From Mantamonas sphyraenae (taxonomy: Eukaryota; CRuMs; Mantamonadidae), in NCBI GenBank assembly GCA_026936335.1, contig JAPMXV010000004.1:310001-374000 (forward strand): a stretch of 64,000 nucleotides of DNA, given 5' to 3'. The position numbers were made by a program, and so were the translations under genes. Position 1 is the first letter of the stretch. The number at the start of each line of letters is the position of its first letter. The notes beneath the pieces are model-generated. The model did not search any database, was not told where the DNA came from, and saw only the letters and a list, made by a program, of their open reading frames with translations. This document shows positions 56,001 through 62,975 of the stretch, in pieces.

Positions 56001-58443
56001 CGAGGGAAAGGGTGATATGTTGGTCATCGTGGTCCTGGACGCGAACGAGGTGGCCCAGGTCGACGTCTGTGTCCTCGAGGAGGGTGACGATGGGGGAGGA
56101 GAGGAGAATAAGCGGGACGTCGTTGACCGAGGTCACGCTGATGACGACGATAGCTTGGGCGATTCCTGCAGGGTTGTGGTCGTCAGCAAGGAGAAAAGTG
56201 ATGTTTTGGACGCCGTGAAAGTTGGCAGGCGGGCTGTAGAGCAGACTCGGGAGGCTAGCCTGAAGGGCTGTGAGGTTTCCCGTGGCATGAATGCGAGAGA
56301 TGGATCCCGTGGTGTTCACATAGGAGACGTGGAGGCCGTTTGGGTTGAGGAGCTGAAGGGAGCCTTGGGAGAAGGTGATGTTGAGGGAAAACAAGGCGTC
56401 CGGGTGTGCGTCGACGTCGGTGAGGTTCCAGAACGTGAGGGGCAGGAGGTGGTCCTCGGGTATCTGGTAGGCGAGGGTGGTGTGCATGAGGGGCGGGTCG
56501 TTGACCGGGTCGATGGAGAGTGGGAGGTCGATATCGACATAGCGGCCAAAGGAAGGGTGCGCCTGTGGATGAGGAAGGCCCGAGTGGGCATAGTCGTAGG
56601 CGCGTATGTGAAGAGTGGCAGAGCCGTGGTCGCGGTTGGGCTCGGGCACGATGCGGAGGGACTGGAGGTCATGGGCAAAGGTTGCGGCGGACGTGTTGAG
56701 GACCAGTTGTGTGGCATTGGCCAAGATGAGCTGGAGGGGCTCCGACGAGTTGATGTGGAGGGTTGCCAGGGGATCGCCGTGGAGAGAAATGTACAAGCGG
56801 ACGGGATCGGTGGGTTGTGCGTCGGAATCGTTGAGACGAATGGACGGGTGTCGGGCAAGGAGCGGATAGGGAACGTCCTCGGTGATGATGATGGAGGCGG
56901 GCATTCCATGGATGGTGGGAGGGTTGTTGACCGGGAGACAGAGGGAAGCGTTGGCGGTGGCTGGTAGGGATGTGTTGGTACCAGCGGGACAGGGGAGACA
57001 TTGGGAGGCGGCAGAGGCCGGTGCGTAGGAGTTGAGAGGGCAGGGAGTGCAGGACTGGGCATCGCTCGTGTCTGTGTAGTATCCTGGCTGGCAGGGGGTG
57101 CAGAGGAAGCCACCGAAGCCTGCGGAGCAGGAGGGCGGGGCAGAGATGGCAAAGATGTCGAGGCCGCCGACCGTGGGAGCTCCGTAGAAATCGTTGCCCG
57201 TAGCGGCTGTCGTACCAGTGATGCGCACAAGGGAGTCTGAGCCGAGGCGCAGGGCGACGGCCATGTCTGTGCCGGCGGTGCCAAACTGGCGGGTGGAGAG
57301 AAGCTGGCCGTGGGGAGAAAAACGCATCAGAAAAGAGTCTGCGAAGCCGGCGTGTGTTTGGGAGGGAAGGGCGGCAAAAGTGGAGCCGGTGATGAGGATG
57401 TTGTGTGTTGAGGGCTCAACGACGACGTCAGTACCCTTGTCGTTCGAGGATGAGCCTGCCTGGACGCTCCAGAGCCTGGTTGCGTTGGGGGCAAAGGCCG
57501 AAAGGACGATGTCTGTGGCACCGAAGGCGGTTTGGCCATCGTAGGAGGCGGAAGCGATGTGACCGGTAAAGTAGATATGACCGGAAAACTGGTCGACGGT
57601 GACATGTGCGGCTGTGCAGGCGCCGGGGCCGCCGAGAATGCGCGTCCACATGAGGGTTCCGTTGGTGGCAAGGGCCGCGAGCCAAAGGGCTTGTGCAGGG
57701 CCTACGGATTCGCCGTTGAGGTCGGTTTGAGTTTGGCCAAAGAGGTAGAGGGTGTCGGAGGCGTTGTGGTAGGCAGTGCTGGTGAGTTGGACGGTGGAAG
57801 AGCCACCGAAGCGAAGCTGCCAAAGAAGGGCGCCTGTAGGGGAGAGTTTTTCGACGAGGACGTCCTGTGGACCGACCTTGAGAGTGCCCGGGACGTGACC
57901 TGTGACGGAGTAGGCGAGGTAGAGGTCGCCACGGGCGTCTATGGCGATGGATCCAGGCTGATCTGTGTCGTTGCTGCCTCGAGTGGCATTCCAGACGGAG
58001 TCGCCCGTCAGGGAGTCGAGCTTGAGCAGAAAGACGTTCTGAACGGGTGCTTGGAGCGGGTCAGACATGTTTCCGATGACTGAGCCGTGGACGTAGAGGG
58101 AAGAAGAGGGGCTGTGGAAGAGTAGGGAGGCGACAAAGTCGGCTCCAGGAGTTCCAAACTGGCGGCCCCACTGTAGGGTGAGGTTTGCGTCGAGGCGTGC
58201 CACGATGGCATCGTTGGAGCCGGACGAGTCGCCATAAACAGCTCCGGGTACGCTGCCTCCAAGAAAGAGGGCGTTTGTGTCGGGGTCGAGGGCAATGCCC
58301 TCGGTGCCGTCGAGGGTTGCGGAGCCCAGGCGAGTTGCCGCAGGCTGGCCTGTTGCAGAGGATGTTTGTACGGGTGTGATGCATGCTGAAAGTAAGAGCA
58401 TGCATGTGAGGAAGCCAAGCGTGGCCCATGGGGTGCGAGGCAT
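32016..58443 (-). CDS. Giant adhesion-type receptor, about 8,800 aa (cadherin-like, fibrinogen/LamG, REJ, GPS, 7TM)
   Basis: A single gene of 26.4 kb without recognisable introns. The ATG at 58443 gives a signal peptide (LGFLTCMLLLSACITPVQT). Order of parts: SBBP-like beta-propeller repeats; ephrin-receptor-like Cys-rich module; many cadherin-like repeats with VNDAP and EDT motifs; four fibrinogen-like plus LamG-like modules; CGVC/GCDG Cys repeats; IPT/TIG-like and REJ/PKD-like region; GPS; more CGVC repeats and one EGF; Gly/Ala hinge; seven hydrophobic helices; acidic cytosolic tail ending ALDWFG. N-glycosylation sequons are very dense. The frame changes at five short tracts (53624-53629, 36213-36220, 35796-35798, 34095-34100, 33043-33047). 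Each is fixed by one base (one to two at 36213-36220), with domain continuity, so I treat it as one gene. The overall plan resembles polycystin-1 and adhesion GPCRs, without a PLAT domain. Role: probable cell-surface adhesion or mechanosensing (inference). Confidence 0.82.
33150..33970 (-). other. Seven-helix membrane region of the giant receptor
   Basis: Seven hydrophobic segments in order: AYFMILVSLLLGLVLLLLG; FVIRASMVFYLALTTMALY; VYGVAVLWAVAFVIGMPVL; IWFVVLVFVRKLVTAVTVAF; AQTIVLLVMTVIELVAIGWF; LVSAVVRAIILGLLLAMM; GGIAVQLLLVVSYVLVMMTG. The block with FVRK and IGWFRPQ resembles the membrane part of fungal TRP-like/Flc proteins (PF06011 type) more than rhodopsin-type receptors, but this is weak. 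A basic coiled juxtamembrane segment (RLFLKLYRIRQDIESFKAK) follows. Confidence 0.65.
34240..34500 (-). repeat. Gly-rich and Ala-Gly hinge of the giant receptor
   Basis: The minus strand encodes an Ala-rich run, then Ala-Gly dipeptides, then GAGG and GGA steps, ending in about 25 consecutive Gly codons before the membrane helices. At DNA level it is a CCN-rich imperfect trinucleotide repeat on the plus strand, prone to slippage. Confidence 0.9.
34640..35030 (-). other. CGVC/GCDG Cys repeats and EGF-like unit after the GPS
   Basis: Four units of the type CGVCxGxNxTCxGCDGxxxSGxxxD followed by an EGF-like CPNACSGHGTCLIDNTCQC. The same repeat type occurs before the REJ region (38.25-38.76 kb), so it flanks the GPS on both sides. 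Confidence 0.85.
35060..35180 (-). other. GPS autoproteolysis motif
   Basis: The residues CRYFDTAERVWSTKGCKRV and TTCQCTHLTSF give the GPS pattern C-x-W-x-GC-x-C-x-C-x-HL-T. The HL/T dipeptide is the self-cleavage site used by GAIN domains in adhesion GPCRs and polycystin-1. The preceding 400-500 residues would be the GAIN fold. Confidence 0.85.
36150..37700 (-). other. REJ/PKD-like region of the giant receptor
   Basis: Beta-rich segments with CDGLEVDGSTSTGAGTHPLV, YSWSV, DICLKVTNFLGYNSSV, LTYLWTLEQGQ and YVFRVQASDVNGAA. This mix of PKD-type YxW and VxVxxxxG motifs is how REJ regions of polycystin-1 and sea-urchin sperm receptors read. Confidence 0.7.
38250..38760 (-). repeat. CGVC/GCDG Cys-rich repeat block
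   Basis: About six tandem 27-29 residue units of the pattern GCDGVPNSGxxxDxCGVCGGxNxTC, e.g. GCDGVPNSGLSFDACGVCGG. The first units have ECLVC in place of ACGVC. Each unit has four to five Cys, probably forming a rigid stalk. Confidence 0.9.
40131..44396 (-). repeat. 4,266-bp tandem duplication, copy A
   Basis: Abuts copy B exactly (44397-48662). The unit is 1,422 codons, a multiple of three, and encodes cadherin-like repeats plus one fibrinogen-like/LamG-like module. The copies differ by a small number of substitutions I could see (for example 40173 against 44439, 40996 against 45262) and by no indel, since the offset stays at 4,266 throughout. Confidence 0.95.
42310..44396 (-). other. Fibrinogen-like plus LamG-like module (first of three near-identical copies)
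   Basis: Reads leftward as SWARDCHAYRARGANESGLY, VLVYCEMSMDGGGW (fibrinogen C-terminal-like start), then a concanavalin/LamG-like jelly roll (SVVTVAAIVNANSGQEIDIR, HIAVAWTSQSGQLQVIVD, YDEVIVLEGHVTTGE), then a segment ending NDRLGARATNLQLTTEL. The other copies lie at about 46576-48662 and 50104-52190, and a divergent fourth at 53640-55560. Confidence 0.75.
44397..48662 (-). repeat. 4,266-bp tandem duplication, copy B
   Basis: Second copy, offset 4,266 bp from copy A. Its right-hand part (46596 onward, running to 48815) is repeated again as copy C at offset 3,528. Confidence 0.95.
50124..52343 (-). repeat. Third partial copy (copy C), 2,220 bp
   Basis: Matches 46596-48815 at a constant offset of 3,528 bp (1,176 codons). 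It covers the fibrinogen-like/LamG module and the start of the next cadherin-like repeat. The identity is close to complete up to 52343 and then drops abruptly. Confidence 0.93.
53640..55560 (-). other. Divergent fibrinogen-like plus LamG-like module near the N-terminus
   Basis: Same order as the three near-identical modules but clearly older: SWARSCSDYFAHGFRSSGLY, LVVYCDMHSPG, SFTLAFWAKVENTNK, WKHFAVTWEPNSLKLWVD, FDHIVVLGRSSNATQ and NDRLGTRPTNIRYTPDL. It shows the ancestral module before the recent amplification. Confidence 0.75.
56980..57120 (-). other. Ephrin-receptor-like (GCC2/GCC3) Cys-rich module
   Basis: CSAGFGGFLCTPCQPGYYTD, SCTPCPLNSYAP and CLPCPAGTNTS give the CxPCPxGxY spacing of GCC2_GCC3/ephrin-receptor-like modules. 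Confidence 0.85.
57150..58330 (-). other. SBBP-type beta-propeller repeats
   Basis: Six to seven repeats of 50-60 residues with the pattern W-x-R-x-F/G-G-x-x-x-D and D-x-x-G-x-x-Y-x-x-G: WGRQFGTPGADF, IAIDARGDLYLAYSVTG, LLWQLRFGGSSTV, LYLFGQTQTD, IYFTGHIASASYDG, ILITGSTFAALP. Known mainly from bacterial secreted proteins and some protists. Confidence 0.8.
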
Positions 58444-58644
58444 CCTTGAATGGTTGTTTTTGAAAGTTTTGATGGTGCAGGCAGGGTGGGATGTGAGGAA
58501 AGGAGGAAGGAGGGGAGAGGGAAGGTGATGGGCAGGGGTTGTTGAGGGGGGAAGGGGATTTGGAGGGAAGGGATGCAGGGGTGAGACAAAGGCGGACCGG
58601 TGCGATCGTAGACGCACCACAACACCACATTCACACAAGAGAGG
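58444..58644. promoter_or_regulatory. Shared divergent promoter, giant receptor / UBA1
   Basis: 201 bp between start codons at 58443 (minus) and 58645 (plus), the longest divergent spacer in the window. It contains G-rich GGGAAGGGGA-type tracts and a T-run near the receptor start. No TATA box seen. Confidence 0.4.
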
Positions 58645-61600
58645 ATGGACGTGGAAAGCAACAAGGGTAGCCAGCAGGCAGCTAGCAACACGGTGGGCAG
58701 CAGCAGCAGCAGCTCGGGTCACACGGAGGAGGAGGAGTTTGTGGACGAGTCGCTGTACTCGCGTCAGCTGTACACACTCGGTCTGGAAGCACAGCGCCGT
58801 CTGCAACGCAGCAACGTGCTGCTCGTGGGCGTACGGGGCCTGGGTATTGAAATTGGTGAGTGAGCATGTGGCGAATAGGGCGCAGAAGTCGGCCCGGCGG
58901 AAAAGACGGAATTGGAGCACAGGCGGAACCCTCTCTCGGGAGCTTTTTCGCGCCAAGGGGACACAGCGGGGACGGGGCGGACACTGACACTAGGAGAGAC
59001 GGCGCAACGTGGGTGGGCGGTGTCCGTGTGCACAGCCAAGGACATTGTGTTGGCAGGTGTGAACTCGCTGACGCTGCTGGACAACGAGGTGGTGGAAGTG
59101 AGCGATCTCGGGGCGCAGTTCTTTCTGCGAGAAGATGACGTGGGCAAGAAGCGAGCGGCGGCGACAGTGGAACGTCTGGCAGAGTTGAACAACTATGTCA
59201 AGACGCGAGTGGACGAGCGTGCGGTGAGCGAGGTTGCGGACAAGGAGTACCTGGCGCAGTTTTCGGTGGTGATCCTGACAAACAACAAGTCGCTGGAGGT
59301 GACCAAGGCGGTGGGAGACATGTGCCACGAACTGGGCGTTGCGTTCATTGTGGCAGATGCGCGCGGGCTGTTTGGGTCTGTGTTTGTGGACTGCGGCGAG
59401 GACTTTGTGTGCCAGGACACGACGGGTGAAGAGGCACAGAGCGTGATGGTGTCTGGGATCAGCCAGGAGGAAAACGCGCTGGTGACGTGTGTGGAGGACC
59501 ACCGACACGGGTTCGAGGTGGGAGACATGGTGAGCATCAGCGAGGTGAAGGGAATGGTGGAGCTGAACGACGTCGAGTCGTGCAAGGTGACCAAGGTGGA
59601 CGACCCGTTCAACTTTAGCATCGATGTGGACACGCGCACCTTTGGGGCGTACACGACGGGCGGCTGGGCAACAGAGGTGAAGCAACCGACCACAATCCAC
59701 TTCAAGGCATTCAGTGAGGCGTGGCAAGAGCCGGCGATGGTGTACAGCGACTTTGGCAAGATGGAGCGAGCGACGACGCTTCACTTTGGGTCGCTGGCAC
59801 TGCTGCAGTATGCAGACGAGAACGACGGCCAACTGCCAGGACCAAACGACGCCGAGGCGGCAGCCAAGGTGAGCAAGCTGTGCGCCGAGCTTGCGGGCGA
59901 GGCGGTGGACGTGAGCAGCGAGGAAAACGCCAAGGTGCTGGCGACGCTGAGCGGGCACGCAGGGGCGGAGATTGCAGCAATGGCAGCTGTGATTGGCGGA
60001 ATGGTGGCACAGGAGGCGCTGAAGGCGGTGTCGGCCAAGTACAATCCGATCCAGCAGTGGCTGTACTTTGACTCGCTGGAGTCGCTGTCCAGCGTGCCGC
60101 TGGACGCAAAGGAGACTGCGCCGGAAGGGTCGCGGTACGACAGCTACTACGCGGTGTTTGGACGCACGTTCCAGCAACGTGTGCAGAACCTGAACTACTT
60201 CCTGGTGGGCTCGGGGGCGATCGGATGCGAGGTGCTGAAGAACTGGGCGCTGATGGGCTTGGGAACGGGAGCCAACGGAGGGATCACGGTGACGGACATG
60301 GACACGATTGAGCGATCGAACCTGAACCGGCAGTTTCTTTTCCGTTCGCAGCACGTGCAGCAGCTGAAGAGCGAAACGGCAGCAGCGAGCGTGAGGGAGA
60401 TGAACGGGGAGCTGAAGATCAAGGCAATGTCGGACCCTGTGGGCGGCAACACGGAAGAGATTTTCAACGACATGTTTATGGATGCGCTGGACGGCGTGTG
60501 CAACGCGCTGGACAACGTGGAGGCGCGCATGTACATGGATGCGCGGTGCATCTACTACCGCAAACCGCTGCTGGACGCCGGGACGCTGGGCACCAAGGGC
60601 AACACGCAGGTGGTGGTGCCCTTCCTCACCGAGTCGTACGCGTCGTCGCGAGACCCGCCTGAAGAGCACGCCGTCGTGCACCATCAAAAACTTTCCGAAC
60701 CAGATCACGCACACGCTGCAGTGGGCGCGAGACCGGTTCGAGGCGTACTTTGCGGCATCGGCACGGAATGCCAACGGATTTGTGGACGAGGGGCGTGCGT
60801 TTGCAGAGGCAGAAAAGAACGTGACGGGACGCAAGAACCTGCTGCAAGACATCGAGCGGAACCTTGTGACGGAAGTGCCCAAGACGTTTGAGGACTGCGT
60901 AGCGTGGGCACGCCGGCTGTTTGAGGTGGAGTTTTCAAACCAGATCAAGCAGCTGCTGTTTGCGTTCCCGCCGGACCAGGTGCAGTCGAACGGAGCGCTG
61001 TTCTGGAGCACGCCGAAGCGATGCCCGCACGCGCTGGAGTTTGACCCAAAGGACCCGCTGCATATGGAGTTTGTGGTGAGTGCGGCAAACCTGCGCGCGT
61101 TCAACTATGGCTTGGAGGGCAACCGAGACGCCGAGTCTGTGGCAGCGCTCGCGGCCAAGGTGAACGTCCCCGAGTTTACGCCGAGCAGCAAGGTGAAGAT
61201 CAACGCGGACGAAAAGTCGGAGGAAGGCAACGAAGAGGTTGCGGGTGATGAGGACGAGACGGAGGTGGAGCGCATCCTGGAGGTTCTGTCCAAGGTGAGC
61301 GCGCCGAAGAAGCTTGTGGAGGCCAAGTTTGAGAAGGACGATGACAGCAACTTCCACATGGACTTTATCACTGCGGCGTCGAACTTGCGTGCGACCAACT
61401 ACGAGATTGCCACGGAGGACAAGCACACGAGCAAGAAGATTGCGGGCAAGATCATTCCTGCGATTGCAACGACGACGGCGGTGGTGGCGGGTCTGATGAA
61501 CCTGGAGTTGTACAAGCTGTTTTCGCCCGAAGCCAAGGGCCTGGACGACTACAAGAACGGGTTTGTGAACCTTGCACTGCCGTTCATGGCGTTCAGCACG

Positions 61601-61984
61601 CCGATTGAGCCGCCTGCGATTGGACAGTTCCCGGGCATGGCGAGCAGCAGCGGAGAAGAGAAGAGCGAGTACACGATCTGGGATCGTTTCGACGAGGATG
61701 GGTCGGAGGGCGAGACGCTGGAGCAGTTCATCGAGCGATTTGAGAAGGAACGCGGGCTGGAGATCCAGATGATCAGCGCGGGCCAATCGATGCTGTATGC
61801 GGACTTTTGGAACCCGAAGAAGGTGAACGAGCGCAAACAGCTGACGGTGAAGGACCTGTTTGAGACGGTGACCAAGGCGGCGCTGCCCGAACACCAGAAG
61901 TACCTCGTGCTTGAGTGCGCGGTTGTGGACGTCAAGACGGACCTGGACAAGGACATCCCGTTTGTGCGCTACCGCATTCGCTGA
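58645..61984 (+). CDS. UBA1: Ubiquitin-activating enzyme E1
   Basis: Adenylates ubiquitin and passes it to E2s. Exons 58645-58855 and 59036-61984 join as [17 protein letters not shown], exactly the E1 pattern, giving about 1,052 aa (human 1,058). Blocks in order: [17 protein letters not shown]; inactive adenylation domain; [20 protein letters not shown] and [18 protein letters not shown] of the active adenylation site; SGTLGTKGN-like ([20 protein letters not shown]); catalytic Cys in [71 protein letters not shown]; and a ubiquitin-fold domain ending FVRYRIR. The frame shifts at 60661-60665, six residues before the catalytic Cys. Expected PPEKSxPxCT implies that two A are missing from GAAAAG; one G removed would also restore the frame. 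Likely an assembly error. Confidence 0.93.
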
Positions 61985-61993
61985 GCCGGTGAA

Positions 61994-62835
61994 TTACAAG
62001 AGAATACATTTGCAGGATTGGTCAGGCGACGAGGACGGGAGGGTCTTGATGGGAGAATCGCTGCGGTGTGCGTCGCCGTCGCTGTCGGCCGGCGAATCTT
62101 TGTCGTCGATGGTGGTTGGGATCTTGCGGGTAGGGGAGGGGTCCTCGGACTTTGGTTGGAGTTGGTGGGTTGTGGTGGAGCCAACGAGGGTGGGGGGTTG
62201 GTCATCATCGTTCTGAAGAGCAGTCAGTGGGGAGGACTCGGAGGAGCTGGGTGCGTCTCGGAGCGGGCTAGGTTGGTCGACGTATTTTTGCTGGGTGGAG
62301 GGCAAGGTGGAGCTCTGCTGGGCAGGCTGGTTGAGGGGATGCGACGGGTCTTTGATCTGCAAGAGCGGCAGGGCAAGGTCTAGGTGTGAGGATGAGAGGC
62401 GCGGCGGAGGGAGGGATTGGGGGCAAAGGCCAGAAAACGGCTGGTGGAAAGGGAAATCCGCGAGGAGTCGGGCAGGGACGGGTACGGAAGAGGCTGGGGT
62501 GGACGAGACGCAGAGAGAGGGACACGTACGCGAACATGGATGTCTGCCGATCGGTCGGCGAGGATGGAAGGAAAGTCGTTGAAGGAGAGCGGGTCGATCA
62601 TGAGCTGGGTGTTGTTGAGAAATAAGGTAGAGTCTGAGTAGGGGATGTCATGGGCGTCGATGAGCATGCGCTTGGCCTGCATGACGGTGGCGCCGAGGAG
62701 GAGGGAGAGGGTGTCTGTGGTGCCGTTGGGAAAGTGCATATGGAGCTGAACAAACTCTGTGGCGTCCTCGTACTCGGCCATGACGTCGTTGAAGGAGGGC
62801 ACGCTGCCTGGCTCTGGCAGAGTGAGCGAGCTCAT
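61994..62835 (-). CDS. UBL3: Membrane-anchored ubiquitin-fold protein with CaaX box (UBL3/MUB-like)
   Basis: Exons 62530-62835 and 61994-62356 (minus) encode 222 aa. Residues about 28-102 form a ubiquitin fold (FVQLHMHFPNGTTDTLSLLL, AKRMLIDAHDIPYSDSTLFL, LADRSADIHVRIKDP) with no C-terminal Gly-Gly. The protein ends CKCILL, a CaaX box with terminal Leu (geranylgeranylation) and an extra Cys two residues upstream that could be palmitoylated. UBL3/MUB proteins share this plan and sort proteins to membranes or exosomes. They are usually about 117 aa; here a 100-residue Ser/Thr/Pro-rich linker lies between fold and CaaX. Splice: GTACGT donor, CTCTTGCAG acceptor, phase 0. The stop is 9 bp from the UBA1 stop. 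Confidence 0.75.
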
Positions 62836-62975
62836 GGTGTGTTGTGGTGGAGGAGGAGAGGAAATGCAGCCAATGTGCGTGTGGAGCGGATGGAGTGTGT
62901 GTGCGGTGGCTGTGGGTGCTGCAGGAAAAGGTTGGCTTTGCGAGAGCTGCGCCACACAACAGGGAAGCGAGAGCG
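62836..62975. promoter_or_regulatory. Shared divergent promoter, UBL3-like / PXK-like
   Basis: 140 bp between start codons at 62835 (minus) and 62976 (plus). Confidence 0.35.
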
